Below the pieces are notes generated by a model, which ran no database searches, was not told the DNA's origin, and saw only the letters and a program-made list of their open reading frames with translations. This document shows, piece by piece, positions 15,301 through 24,439 of a DNA stretch of 64,000 nucleotides. The stretch covers positions 1 to 64,000 of the forward strand of contig UQYT01000001.1 of NCBI GenBank assembly GCA_900545405.1, read 5' to 3'. The stretch's first letter is position 1. Every line of letters begins with the position of its first letter. Made by a program: the position numbers and the translations under genes. Origin of the DNA: an uncultured Eubacteriales bacterium. Its GTDB lineage: Bacteria > Bacillota > Clostridia > Oscillospirales > Oscillospiraceae.

Positions 15301-17892
15301 ATGGCGTTTGAAAGAATACCGAGCGGCTACCCCGGCGTGGATGAGGTGTTCGACTACATCCGAATGGGCGACAACGTCGTCTGGCAGGTCTCGACGCTGG
15401 ACGAGTACAGGCTTTTCGCGGAGGCTTTTGCCAAGCAGTCGCTCAAGGACGGGCGCAACCTCATATACATGCACTACGCGCGGCACGAGAGCATGTTCAG
15501 CCCTCAGCCGGGTTTGAAGGTGTACGAGTTCGACCCCATGCTCGGCTTCGAGCCCTTCACCGTGGACATCTACAACCGCATAACCGAGGAAGGGGAGGGC
15601 GCCTTCTACATCTTCGACTGCCTCTCCGAGCTGCAGGTCGCCTGGCACACGGACCAGATGATGGGCAACTTCTTCCGCGTGACCTGCCCGTACCTCTATG
15701 AGCTCAACACAGTGGCGTACTTCCCGATAATCCGCGGGCGCCACTCCTTTGAGACTTCGGCCAGCATCCGTGACACGACCCAGGTGCTCATAGACGTCTA
15801 TATGAGCGACAGCGCGGTGTATATCCACACGCTCAAGGCCATGGGGCGCGACACGATGAACATATATCTCCCGCACGTCAGCCGCAGCGGCGGCCCCTTC
15901 CGCCCCCTGGACGGCGGCGTCGCGCTCAGCCGCTACTACAAGCTGCTCGACGACATCTCCACCCACACCCAGGACCAGAATCTCGACAGCCACGACCGCT
16001 TCTTCGCCATGGCCAAGCTCGAGTTCGGCCGCGGCCGCTTCCGCGACGAGACGGAGCGCAAGATACTCGAGAGCATGATGTCGAAGGACCCGCACGTGCA
16101 AAAGCTCATCCACCAGCTCTTCGAGCCGAAGGATTACTTCTCATTGCGCGACCGCATGATAGGCTCCGGCGCCATAGGCGGCAAGGCCTGCGGCATGCTG
16201 CTCGCTCGCAAGATAGCCGAAGTCTGCCTGCCTGAGTTCCGCGAGCACACGGAGCCGCACGACTCCTTCTATATAGGCTCCGACGTCTTTTACACCTACA
16301 TCGTCAGCAACAACTGCTGGCGCGCAAGGATAGAGCAGCGCACGCCCGAGGGCTATTTCTCCAAGGCCGAGGAGCTCAAACAGGCGCTGCTCTCCGGCAG
16401 CTTCCCGGAGAACATCCGCGAGCAGTTCAAGGCCATGCTCACCTATTACGGCCAGAGCCCGATAATCGTGCGCTCCTCCAGCTTTCTGGAGGACGGCTTC
16501 GGCAACGCCTTCGCGGGCAAGTATGAGTCCGTGTTCTGCGTGAACTTCGGCACGCTGGAGACCCGGCTCAAGGCCTTTGAGGACGCGGTGCGCCAGGTGT
16601 ATGCCAGCACTATGGACATCTCCGCGCTAGAGTACCGGCTCCAGCGCGGGCTGGAGAAGAAGGACGAGCAGATGTCAATCCTCGTCCAGCGCGTCTCCGG
16701 CTCCTGGGCCGGGCCGTATTTTCTGCCCGGCGCGGCGGGCGTGGGTTACAGCCGCTGCCTCTACAAGACCAGCCCGGACGCCGACCCCACGGCGGGCATG
16801 CTCCGCCTGGTCGTCGGCCTCGGCACAAAGGCCGTGGACCGGACGGAGGACGACTATCCCCGCCTCGTGAACCTCGACCGCCCGGCAGCGCGCACGCACT
16901 CGAGCGTCGCGGACCGGCACCGCTTCTCCCAGCACACCGTGGACGTCATCGACCGCGAGCGCCAGACCCTGCGCAGCGTCAGCGTCGACCAGGTGCACCA
17001 TTTCCTGCCCGACTGGTTCCACACCCTGATGTTCGAGCGCGACTACGAGGCCGAGGCGGCCCTGCGCGAGATAGGCATCAAGGACGAGGTCTGGTTCATA
17101 AGCTGCCAGGGCTTTTTGGAGAACACCAAGTTCCCGCAGATAATGCGCTCGCTGCTCAAGACGCTGGAGAACGTCTACGGCACGCCCGTGGACATAGAGT
17201 ACTCCGTCAACACCGAGGAGGGCGACTTCGTCATAAACATCCTCCAGTGCCGCCCGCTCTATGTCGGCCAGCCCGGCGGCAAGGTGTCGGTGCCGAAGCT
17301 CCCGGACGAGGACACCTTCTTCGACCTCGACAACTCCTCGATGGGCATGTCCTCAGTGACGGACATAGACGTCGTGGTGCAGATAGACGCCAAGGCGTAT
17401 TACGAATACCCCTACGCCAAAAAGCGCATGGCAGCCACAGCCGTTGGGCTGATAAACCGCTATTACAAGGGTAAGGGCAAGAATCTGCTGCTGCTCGCAC
17501 CCGGGCGGCTCGGCACCAGCTCGCCGGAGCTGGGCGTGCCCTGCTCCTTTGCGGACATCTCCGGCTTCGCCGGCGTGTGCGAGGTCTCGGACGACAGCGC
17601 GGGCTATATGCCGGAGCTCAGCTACGGCAGCCACATGTTCCAGGACCTCGTGGAGGCCAACATCTTCTACTGCGCCATCTGGAACGACAAGCGCACGCTA
17701 AAATATAACCCCGCCCTCATCCAGGGCCCGAACCTCTTCGACGAGATATGCTCGGGCATGCCGGAGCTCTCCCACATGTTCCGCGTGACGGAGACCAAGG
17801 GCCTGTGCTGCTGGCTGGACGCCGTGGCCAACCGCGCCGTGTGCGGGTTCAAGGAGTCGAAACCGCTTGCAATTTCGGAGCAAGAGGCGTAA
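15301..17892 (+). CDS. PEP/pyruvate-binding (PPDK N-terminal-like) protein with P-loop-less KaiC/RAD55-like N-terminus
   Basis: 863 residues. Residues 1-210 resemble a RecA/KaiC-type domain (SGYPGVDEVFDYI, then YIFDCLSEL like a Walker B strand), but the place of the P-loop reads MGDNVVWQVSTLDEY with no GxxGxGK. From about 275 the PPDK/PEP-synthase ATP-grasp domain follows: AIGGKACGMLLARK, then IIVRSSSFLEDGFGNAFAGK (389-408), and MSILVQRVSGS. The phosphohistidine swivel and the PEP barrel of true PPDK are missing, so it cannot run the full PPDK cycle. It may phosphorylate or bind another partner; no function is known to me. A good GGGAGG site precedes the ATG, and the HD gene follows after 42 nt. 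Confidence 0.75.
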   Translation: MAFERIPSGYPGVDEVFDYIRMGDNVVWQVSTLDEYRLFAEAFAKQSLKDGRNLIYMHYARHESMFSPQPGLKVYEFDPMLGFEPFTVDIYNRITEEGEGAFYIFDCLSELQVAWHTDQMMGNFFRVTCPYLYELNTVAYFPIIRGRHSFETSASIRDTTQVLIDVYMSDSAVYIHTLKAMGRDTMNIYLPHVSRSGGPFRPLDGGVALSRYYKLLDDISTHTQDQNLDSHDRFFAMAKLEFGRGRFRDETERKILESMMSKDPHVQKLIHQLFEPKDYFSLRDRMIGSGAIGGKACGMLLARKIAEVCLPEFREHTEPHDSFYIGSDVFYTYIVSNNCWRARIEQRTPEGYFSKAEELKQALLSGSFPENIREQFKAMLTYYGQSPIIVRSSSFLEDGFGNAFAGKYESVFCVNFGTLETRLKAFEDAVRQVYASTMDISALEYRLQRGLEKKDEQMSILVQRVSGSWAGPYFLPGAAGVGYSRCLYKTSPDADPTAGMLRLVVGLGTKAVDRTEDDYPRLVNLDRPAARTHSSVADRHRFSQHTVDVIDRERQTLRSVSVDQVHHFLPDWFHTLMFERDYEAEAALREIGIKDEVWFISCQGFLENTKFPQIMRSLLKTLENVYGTPVDIEYSVNTEEGDFVINILQCRPLYVGQPGGKVSVPKLPDEDTFFDLDNSSMGMSSVTDIDVVVQIDAKAYYEYPYAKKRMAATAVGLINRYYKGKGKNLLLLAPGRLGTSSPELGVPCSFADISGFAGVCEVSDDSAGYMPELSYGSHMFQDLVEANIFYCAIWNDKRTLKYNPALIQGPNLFDEICSGMPELSHMFRVTETKGLCCWLDAVANRAVCGFKESKPLAISEQEA

Positions 17893-17934
17893 TATTGTGC
17901 AATAAAGTTTTAGGTTTAGCGGAGGTAAAGACAA

Positions 17935-18477
17935 ATGAGCTACATTCCCACTCCCGAGCAGGCGCTGGAGCTGACGAAGCGCTATAACAAGGAAGCCTTC
18001 CACATCCAGCACGCGGAGACCGTCGGCAAGGTCATGCGCTATCTGGCCGGAAAGTACGACGCCGGCAACGAGGACTATTGGCAGGCCGTAGGCATACTGC
18101 ACGACATAGACTTCGAGCAGTGGCCGGAGGAGCACTGCAAGCGCGCCGACACCCTGCTCAGGGAGCTGGACATAGACGAGAGCGTCATCCACGCCGTCGT
18201 CAGCCACGGCTGGGGCATCTGCAGCGACGTGGAGCCGGAGCGCTATATGGAGAAGATCCTCTTCGCCACGGACGAGCTCACTGGCCTCATCTGGGCGGCG
18301 TCCCTCATGCGCCCGACGGGCTTTGACGGCATGGACGCCAAGTCCGTGATGAAGAAGTTCAAGGACAAGAAGTTCGCCGCCGGCTGCTCCAGAGACATCA
18401 TCTCCAAGGGCGCGGAGCTGCTCGGCATCACGATGCCGGAACTCGCCGCCATGACCCTCGAGGCCATGACCGCGTGA
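17935..18477 (+). CDS. HD-domain hydrolase
   Basis: 180 residues with the HD metal motif spread over HIQHAETV, GILHDIDFEQWPEEH and AVVSHGWG, as in the HDIG-type phosphohydrolases related to YfbR and putative nucleotidases. The C-terminal helix bundle has the FATDELTGLIWAASLMRP block typical of this small clostridial HD subgroup. An AGGTAAAG-type ribosome binding site lies upstream. It is 42 nt downstream of the PPDK-like gene and probably in the same transcript, which ends at the hairpin at 18490. The substrate is unknown. Confidence 0.85.
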   Translation: MSYIPTPEQALELTKRYNKEAFHIQHAETVGKVMRYLAGKYDAGNEDYWQAVGILHDIDFEQWPEEHCKRADTLLRELDIDESVIHAVVSHGWGICSDVEPERYMEKILFATDELTGLIWAASLMRPTGFDGMDAKSVMKKFKDKKFAAGCSRDIISKGAELLGITMPELAAMTLEAMTA

Positions 18478-18489
18478 AGCGAAAATAAA

Positions 18490-18530
18490 AAAACACCCGC
18501 AGGTTTTAAAGCCTGCGGGTGTTTTTTTGC
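18490..18530. terminator. Bidirectional terminator, HD gene / dap operon
   Basis: Stem AACACCCGCAGG (18492-18503) / CCTGCGGGTGTT (18512-18523) with T7 on the plus strand and a T-run on the minus strand. Confidence 0.9.
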
Positions 18531-18535
18531 TTATC

Positions 18536-19303
18536 TCATTTCACGACGTCCCTGAGCAGGTCGTCCATGTCGTACATGCCGGGGGCCTTGACGGTGGCGA
18601 TGAACTTCGCCGCCGCAATGGCGCCGCTGGCAAAGACCTCGCGGGAGAGGGCGGTGTGCTTCATCTCGAACACCTCGTCGTGCCCGGCGAAGATGACCTC
18701 GTGCTCGCCCACGATGGTGCCGCCGCGGACGGAGGAGATGCCTATCTCCTCGCGCCGCCTGGGCTGGCGGACGCTGTGGCGCTCAAAGACGTTCTCAGCT
18801 TCGTAGGGCAGGGCGGAGGCGGCGGCGTCGGCCAGCATCAGGGCCGTGCCGCTCGGCGCGTCCACCTTGCGGCGGTGGTGCTTTTCGACGATCTCGACGT
18901 CGAAGCTCTCGCCGAGCACGGCGGCAGCGCGCTTCACGAGCTGCATCATAAGGTTGATGCCCAGCGACATGTTGCCGGACTTGAACACCGGTATCCGCGC
19001 CGCGGCCTTCTCGATGTCGTGCAGCTGCTCCTCGGAGTAGCCCGTCGTGCACAGGACGATGGGTATCTTCCTCAGCAGGCAGAACTCCAGCAGCGCGTCG
19101 AGGTTGGCGGGGTTGGAGAAGTCGATGACCACGTCGGCGGGGCCCTCGTAGCTCATGGGGTCAGAATAGACCTCAAAGCAGTTCTTCTTGAGCGGCGTGC
19201 GGTTGAAGCCCGCGACGACCTCCACACCCTCGAGCCCCTCGCAGCCGCAGACAACGCACTGGCCCATGTGGCCGTTGCAGCCGGAGACTATTATCTTTAG
19301 CAT
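18536..19303 (-). CDS. dapB: 4-hydroxy-tetrahydrodipicolinate reductase
   Basis: 255 residues. N-terminal NAD(P)-binding fold with IIVSGCNGHMGQ, then VVIDFSNP, LCTTGYSEEQL and the catalytic block EIVEKHHRRKVDAPSGTAL, where His and Lys act in hydride transfer. It reduces the dehydrated product of DapA on the way to diaminopimelate and lysine, the source of the peptidoglycan cross-link residue and of spore dipicolinate. Third gene of asd-dapA-dapB. Confidence 0.96.
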   Translation of the reverse strand: MLKIIVSGCNGHMGQCVVCGCEGLEGVEVVAGFNRTPLKKNCFEVYSDPMSYEGPADVVIDFSNPANLDALLEFCLLRKIPIVLCTTGYSEEQLHDIEKAAARIPVFKSGNMSLGINLMMQLVKRAAAVLGESFDVEIVEKHHRRKVDAPSGTALMLADAAASALPYEAENVFERHSVRQPRRREEIGISSVRGGTIVGEHEVIFAGHDEVFEMKHTALSREVFASGAIAAAKFIATVKAPGMYDMDDLLRDVVK

Positions 19304-19327
19304 AAGAATACCTTCCTTGCCCCGGGA

Positions 19328-20218
19328 TTACACCTTGAGTCCCACGCCGCGCATGGAGACCTTGAGCTTCTCGATGTTCGCGGGGTCCATATCCACCAGC
19401 GGCAGGCGGAACTTGCCGACGTTCATGCCGGCGAGGTTCATGGCCGTCTTGACGGGGATGGGGTTCGTCTCGATGAACAGCTTGTCGAAGAAATCAGCCA
19501 GCCTGAAGTACTCGGCGCTCGCGGCCTTGAAGTCGCCGGCGAGGCAGAGGTCGCAGAGGTGGGAGACGTCCTTCGGGATGATGTTGGAGGCCACGGAGAT
19601 GACGCCGTAGGCGCCGAGGGCCATCATGGGCACGGTGTCGGAGTCGTTGCCGGACCAGAACACCAGGTCGTCCCCGCACATGGAGCGGGTCAGGGCGTAC
19701 TCGGCGATGTTGCCGCTGGCCTCCTTGACGCCGTTTATGTTCGGGTGCTGGGAGAGGACCTTGTATGTGGCGGGCTTGATGCCTATGCCGGTGCGTCCGG
19801 GCACGTTGTAGAGTATCATCGGCACCTTGACGCGGTCTGCGACATAGGTGAAGTGCTCGATGAGGCCCTTCTGGGTGCTCTTATTATAGTAAGGTGTGAC
19901 CATGAGGATGCCGTCCGCGCCGCACATCTCGGCGTGCTTGGCCTGCTCGAGAACGTGCTCGGTGTTGTAGCCGCCGACGCCGACGATGGTCTTCATCTTG
20001 CCGGCGCACATCTCGACGGTGAGCTCCACCAGACGGTCGTGCTCCTCCTCGGTGTGGGTCGGGTTCTCACCCGTGGTGCCGCAGACAAGGATCGCGGAGG
20101 TGCCGCCCTTGTACTGGAAGTCGAGAAGCTCCTGATATTTTTCGTAATCGACGCCATTTTCGAGGTATGGCGTGACTATGGCGGTACATGAGCCTGTAAA
20201 TATAGGTGTCTTTGCCAT
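19328..20218 (-). CDS. dapA: 4-hydroxy-tetrahydrodipicolinate synthase
   Basis: 296 residues, a TIM-barrel aldolase of the DapA/NanA family. Visible motifs are LVCGTTGENPTHTEEEH for pyruvate binding, VGVGGYNTEHVLEQAKHAEM, ILYNVPGRTGIGI with the catalytic Tyr, and GVKEASGNIAEY with the Schiff-base Lys. It condenses pyruvate with aspartate semialdehyde. It lies 32 nt after asd and 24 nt before dapB, each with an AGGAGG-like site, so the three form one operon. Confidence 0.96.
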   Translation of the reverse strand: MAKTPIFTGSCTAIVTPYLENGVDYEKYQELLDFQYKGGTSAILVCGTTGENPTHTEEEHDRLVELTVEMCAGKMKTIVGVGGYNTEHVLEQAKHAEMCGADGILMVTPYYNKSTQKGLIEHFTYVADRVKVPMILYNVPGRTGIGIKPATYKVLSQHPNINGVKEASGNIAEYALTRSMCGDDLVFWSGNDSDTVPMMALGAYGVISVASNIIPKDVSHLCDLCLAGDFKAASAEYFRLADFFDKLFIETNPIPVKTAMNLAGMNVGKFRLPLVDMDPANIEKLKVSMRGVGLKV

Positions 20219-20250
20219 TTTATAAACCTCCTTAGATGAATGCGCGCAGA

Positions 20251-21336
20251 TTATTTGGCGGTGATATAGCCCTCTGCGGTCAGCAGCTCGGCGAGCTCAA
20301 CGGCTCCGCCGGCGGCGCCGCGCAGGGTGTTGTGAGAGAGGCAGACGAACTTGTAGTCATACTGGGTGTCGGGACGCAGACGGCCGATGGATATCTGCAT
20401 GCCGCCCTCGTTCATACGGTCCAGCCTGGTCTGCGGACGGTCGGGCTCCTCAAAGTAGTGCAGGAACTGCTTGGGCGCGGAGGGGAGCTCCAGCTCCTGG
20501 GCGCGGCCCTTGTAGGCGGCCCAGCGGGCCTTCATCTCGTCCATGGAGGGCTTCTTGTCGAAGCTCACGAACACGGCGGCCATGTGGCCGTTGGACGCGG
20601 CGACGCGCAGGCACTGTGCGGTGATGAGCGGCTTCTCGGCGTTCACGATGACGCCGTTTTCAACGCGGCCCCAGACCTTCATGGGCTCCTGCTCGCTCTT
20701 TTCCTCCTCACCGCCGATGTAGGGGATGACGTTGTCGACCATCTCGGGCCAGGTCTTGAAGGTCTTGCCGGCGCCGGAAATGGCCTGATAGGTGCAGACT
20801 AGGATCTTGTCGAGGCCGAAGTCAGCCCTGAAGGGGGAGAGGGCCGGGACGTAGCTCTGGATGGAGCAGTTAGACTTGACTGCGATGAAGCCGCGCTTGG
20901 TGCCAAGGCGCTTTTTCTGCGCGGCGATGACGGCGAGATGCTCGGGGTTTATCTCGGGGATGACCATCGGAACGTCCGGGGTCCAGCGGTTGGCGCTGTT
21001 GTTGGAGACGACGGGGCACTCGGCCTTGGCGTACTCCTCCTCGAGGGCGAGGATCTCTTCCTTCTTCATATCGACGGCGGAGAAGACAAAATCGACGTCC
21101 TTCACCACGTCCGCAACGTCCGCGGCATTCTTGACGACGATGGACTTCGCGCACTCGGGCATAGGCTCATCGAGCGCCCACTTAGCGCCAACGGCCTCCT
21201 CATAGGTCTTGCCCGCGCTGCGCGCGCTCGCCGCGATAGCAGCCAGCTCGAACCACGGGTGATTGGCGATCAGCGTGACGTAGCGCTGACCCACCATGCC
21301 GGTGCCTCCTATGACTCCGACCTTCAATTTCTCCAT
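20251..21336 (-). CDS. asd: Aspartate-semialdehyde dehydrogenase
   Basis: 361 residues. The N-terminal Rossmann fold begins KVGVIGGTGMVGQRYVTLI. The active-site cysteine sits in AVKSNCSIQSYVP, and ISGAGKTF and GHMAAVF are visible. Its features (GNVIPYIGGEE-type insert, C-terminal LRPD region) fit the archaeal/fungal-like Asd subfamily common in Clostridia rather than the enterobacterial type. It makes aspartate semialdehyde with NADPH. First gene of the DAP operon. I saw no lysine riboswitch in its leader, so regulation is by another route. Confidence 0.95.
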   Translation of the reverse strand: MEKLKVGVIGGTGMVGQRYVTLIANHPWFELAAIAASARSAGKTYEEAVGAKWALDEPMPECAKSIVVKNAADVADVVKDVDFVFSAVDMKKEEILALEEEYAKAECPVVSNNSANRWTPDVPMVIPEINPEHLAVIAAQKKRLGTKRGFIAVKSNCSIQSYVPALSPFRADFGLDKILVCTYQAISGAGKTFKTWPEMVDNVIPYIGGEEEKSEQEPMKVWGRVENGVIVNAEKPLITAQCLRVAASNGHMAAVFVSFDKKPSMDEMKARWAAYKGRAQELELPSAPKQFLHYFEEPDRPQTRLDRMNEGGMQISIGRLRPDTQYDYKFVCLSHNTLRGAAGGAVELAELLTAEGYITAK

Positions 21337-21388
21337 GCTTGATCCATCCTTTCCACCATACGACGCAGTATATTCGTATGTCAGTTAA

Positions 21389-21416
21389 ATAATACCGGGT
21401 GACATAACTCTTGCAA
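21389..21416 (-). promoter_or_regulatory. asd-dapA-dapB promoter
   Basis: Minus strand TTGCAA (21416-21411), 16 nt, TATTAT (21394-21389), with a GGAAAGGATGG ribosome binding site before the asd ATG. The leader of about 50 nt is too short for a lysine riboswitch. Confidence 0.6.
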
Positions 21417-21546
21417 TTATCGGTATCAGCCTTTATAATGACATAATAAGTCGAAAAAGGCAATAACCTGCTGCGCCTTTAGCAATTTAATATTTTACCA
21501 CCCTGTTTCAACTCAGTCAACATACGTCAAAAGGTGAACAAAGAAA

Positions 21547-23268
21547 ATGAAGCGATTAAAAGCCATACCAGCCCTTATCCTTGCCCTGCTGCTGATAGCG
21601 GGGCTTCTTCCGGCGCTGCCTGCCGCGGCGGCGGGGGATATTTACGTCAACGGGTCCAATAACGTGCTCTCCGGCGGCCTCGGCTCCGCCTACGCCGTGG
21701 GCTCGGGCGGCACGGGCTTCGTCACGGGCAACGCCTACGTCATGACGGCGGACGGAATCACGACCATAGGCGGTGGGAGCGGCAGCTCCACCGGCTCGGA
21801 GCGCCCGGGCCGGGACGAGACCTCGCCCACGCCCTCGCACCTCTCCGTGACGGGCAGCATCAGCCTCCCGTATTCCAAGATCCGCGTCGGCCTCTACTAC
21901 TATGACGGCTCCAGCAGCATCCGCAACAGCACCCTGGAGTCCGCCAACCTCGAAAACGAGGTCGGCTATGGCTATCTCTTCGGCTGGTATGACTCGAGCC
22001 GCGTCTTCCACCAGGTCGGCTACACCAACGAGACTCAGATCACCATGGCGATGGACAAAAACGTCACCATAAGCAGCGGCGCCGGCCTCGGCTGCTACCA
22101 CATCATGCTCCCCGGCACCTATTACAGCTTTGAGGAGGCCTCCGCGGCCGCCGCACAGTACGGCGGCTTCCCGGCGTATTACAACGGACAGTATTACGCC
22201 CTCGTCGGCAGCTTCACGAGCATCTCCGAGGCGCAGTCCGCGATGAGCTGGTACGGCGTGAGCGGCACGGTGTACACCGCCTCGCAGTACTGCGTCACCG
22301 TGTGCCGCACGACGGACGGCACCATCCTCTTCGAGTTCGACTGCGGCCGGGACCAGAACCTCGCCGTCAGCCCGCAGAGCAGCTCCGGCAAGGCCGTGAC
22401 CTGGTTCAAGGGCTATCAGTATTACGGTGACTTTGAGTACGTCCGCCGCAGCGGCGAAAAGCTGACGGTCATCAACATCGTCGATATCGAGGACTACGTC
22501 AAGGGCGTCCTGCCCTATGAGATGAGCGGCAGCTGGCCCATCGAGGCGCTCAAGGCCCAGGCCCTCTGTGCCCGCACCTATGCCGCCAGCCACTTCAATG
22601 CCAACGACTATTACGGCTTTGACGTCACCAACGACACATACAGCCAGGTCTACCGCGGCCTGAACAGCGCGACAAGCACCTCCGACGCCGCCGTGGATGC
22701 CACCGCCGGCATCTACATACTCTACAAGGGCGAACCCATAACCGCCATGTACTGTTCCTCCAACGGCGGAGCCACCGAGAACAGCGAAAGCGTCATGTCC
22801 AGCGCCGTCGGCTATCTGCGCGGCAAGGTGGACAGCTTTGAGGCCGCCGCCGCAAGCATAAACGCCAACAGCAGCTGGACCTACACCTTCACGCGCCAGG
22901 AGCTGGCCGCAAAGGCAAACACCCTCGGCTTCTCCATCGCCTCGGCGGACAAGATTGAGCTGACCTACTCCGACACCGGCAACGTCATCGGCATAAAGCT
23001 CACGGACTCCAACGGCCGCAGCGCCAGCTTCAGCAAGAGCAGCTGCTATAACTTCTGCACCTCCACGCTGGGCATCAAGAGCATCTCCTTTGAAATAAAG
23101 GAGAACGGCGACAGCGTCACCTTCATCGGCAGCGGCTGGGGCCACAGCCTCGGCCTGAGCCAGTTCGGAGCCTATGCCATGGCCAAGACATACGGTTTCA
23201 CCTACGACCAGATAGTGAACTTCTATTTCACCGACATCACTCTCGCCCGCGCGACGTATACGAACTGA
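21547..23268 (+). CDS. Secreted SpoIID/LytB-domain protein
   Basis: 573 residues with a Sec signal peptide (about 1-30, cleavage near PAAAAG). The N-terminal 280 residues have a glycine/serine-rich stretch, a LYYYDGSSS region and a SPOR-like block (FPAYYNGQYYALVGSFTS). The SpoIID/LytB domain then runs from about 300 to 565: NIVDIEDYVKGVLPYEM, EALKAQALCARTYA, YCSSNGGATENSE and GWGHSLGLSQFGAYAMA. SpoIID enzymes are lytic transglycosylases that cut denuded glycan; LytB-type relatives act on vegetative walls. The signal peptide and length argue against SpoIID itself. Confidence 0.88.
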   Translation: MKRLKAIPALILALLLIAGLLPALPAAAAGDIYVNGSNNVLSGGLGSAYAVGSGGTGFVTGNAYVMTADGITTIGGGSGSSTGSERPGRDETSPTPSHLSVTGSISLPYSKIRVGLYYYDGSSSIRNSTLESANLENEVGYGYLFGWYDSSRVFHQVGYTNETQITMAMDKNVTISSGAGLGCYHIMLPGTYYSFEEASAAAAQYGGFPAYYNGQYYALVGSFTSISEAQSAMSWYGVSGTVYTASQYCVTVCRTTDGTILFEFDCGRDQNLAVSPQSSSGKAVTWFKGYQYYGDFEYVRRSGEKLTVINIVDIEDYVKGVLPYEMSGSWPIEALKAQALCARTYAASHFNANDYYGFDVTNDTYSQVYRGLNSATSTSDAAVDATAGIYILYKGEPITAMYCSSNGGATENSESVMSSAVGYLRGKVDSFEAAAASINANSSWTYTFTRQELAAKANTLGFSIASADKIELTYSDTGNVIGIKLTDSNGRSASFSKSSCYNFCTSTLGIKSISFEIKENGDSVTFIGSGWGHSLGLSQFGAYAMAKTYGFTYDQIVNFYFTDITLARATYTN

Positions 23269-23277
23269 GGCGTTTTA

Positions 23278-24300
23278 ATGAAGACATCTGATTTTTACTT
23301 TGACCTGCCCGAGGAGCTCATCGCCCAGACCCCGCTGGAGAAGCGCGACGCATCGCGCCTGCTGTGTCTGGACAAGGTGACGGGCGAGATACAGCACCGC
23401 GTGTTCTCGGAGCTGCCGGAGCTGCTCCGTCCGGGCGACTGCCTCGTGATGAACGACTCGCGCGTCCTGCCCGCGCGGCTGCTCGGCGCGCGTGAATCCG
23501 GCGGCGCTGTCGAGGTGCTGCTGCTGCGCGACCTCGGCGGCGGGCGCTGGGAGTGCCTGACCCGCCCGGGCCGCAAGACCAAGCCGGGCACCAAGCTGGT
23601 GTTCGGCGACGGCGAGCTCGAGGCCGAGGTCATCGAGGTCGCCGAGGGCGGCAACAGGATAGTAGAGTTCAAGTATGACGGCATCTTCCTCGAGGTGCTC
23701 GAGCGCCTGGGCAAAATGCCGCTCCCGCCGTATATCAAGACCGAGCTCGAGGACGGTGAGCGCTACCAGACCGTCTACTCCAAGGAGCTGGGCAGCGCCG
23801 CCGCGCCCACCGCGGGGCTGCATTTTACCAAGGAGCTGCTGGCGAAGATAGCCGAAAAGGGCGTGCGCGAGTGCTTCGTCACGCTGCACGTCGGCCTCGG
23901 CACCTTCCGCCCGGTCAAGGCCGAGGACATCGAGGAGCACGAGATGCACTCCGAGTTCTGCATCATGCCGGAGGAGACGGCGCGGATAATCACCGAGACG
24001 AAGAAGTCCGGCGGCCGCGTGGTCTGCGTCGGCACCACCTCCTGCCGCACTGTGGAGAGCTTTGCCAACGAGGACGGCACCATGGACGCCAAGTCCGGCT
24101 GGACCAACATCTTCATCTACCCGGGTTACAGATTCAAATGCATGGACGCCCTGGTGACGAATTTCCACCTGCCGGAGAGCACTCTCATCATGCTGGTTTC
24201 GGCCTTCGCCGGCCGCGAGCACGTCCTCGCCGCGTACAAGCAGGCCGTGGAGATGCGCTACCGCTTCTTCTCCTTCGGCGATGCGATGTTCCTGAGCTGA
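23278..24300 (+). CDS. queA: S-adenosylmethionine:tRNA ribosyltransferase-isomerase
   Basis: 340 residues, full length. Conserved blocks are FDLPEELIAQTPLEKRDASR, DCLVMNDSRVLPARLLG, PTAGLHFTKELL, HVGLGTFRPV and TNFHLPEST. QueA transfers the ribosyl part of SAM to 7-aminomethyl-7-deazaguanine in tRNA to form epoxyqueuosine, the step after Tgt. The gene is 9 nt downstream of the SpoIID/LytB gene, and its own terminator follows. The partner tgt lies 5 kb away in this window rather than adjacent, the more usual arrangement. Confidence 0.97.
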   Translation: MKTSDFYFDLPEELIAQTPLEKRDASRLLCLDKVTGEIQHRVFSELPELLRPGDCLVMNDSRVLPARLLGARESGGAVEVLLLRDLGGGRWECLTRPGRKTKPGTKLVFGDGELEAEVIEVAEGGNRIVEFKYDGIFLEVLERLGKMPLPPYIKTELEDGERYQTVYSKELGSAAAPTAGLHFTKELLAKIAEKGVRECFVTLHVGLGTFRPVKAEDIEEHEMHSEFCIMPEETARIITETKKSGGRVVCVGTTSCRTVESFANEDGTMDAKSGWTNIFIYPGYRFKCMDALVTNFHLPESTLIMLVSAFAGREHVLAAYKQAVEMRYRFFSFGDAMFLS

Positions 24301-24313
24301 ACCAAACAACACA

Positions 24314-24345
24314 CCGCCTCCGCCGCCGCGGGGGCGGATTTTTTT
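24314..24345 (+). terminator. queA terminator
   Basis: Eight-pair stem CCGCCTCC / GGGGGCGG, including one G-U pair, followed by a T7 run. Confidence 0.75.
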
Positions 24346-24352
24346 GCGCCGT

Positions 24353-24380
24353 AACAAGAAAAGCCGGGCCGCATACAATG
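24353..24380 (+). promoter_or_regulatory. Putative sigma-K-type promoter of the collagen-like gene
   Basis: AACA (24353-24356, matching mACm), 15 nt, then CATACAATG (24372-24380) against CATAnnnTA, with one mismatch. CATACAAT also matches the sigma-E -10 consensus, but no good sigma-E -35 is present. It fits late mother-cell expression of a spore-surface protein. Confidence 0.45.
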
Positions 24381-24439
24381 ATACTGGCACGTTCAGAGTG
24401 CCGTATTTTCCTTGAAACCATGGTGAAGGGAGTAAGCAT

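Noticed and set aside
21337..21546. Lysine riboswitch upstream of asd
   Set aside because: The leader after the predicted promoter is only about 50 nt and lacks the large conserved lysine-aptamer core.
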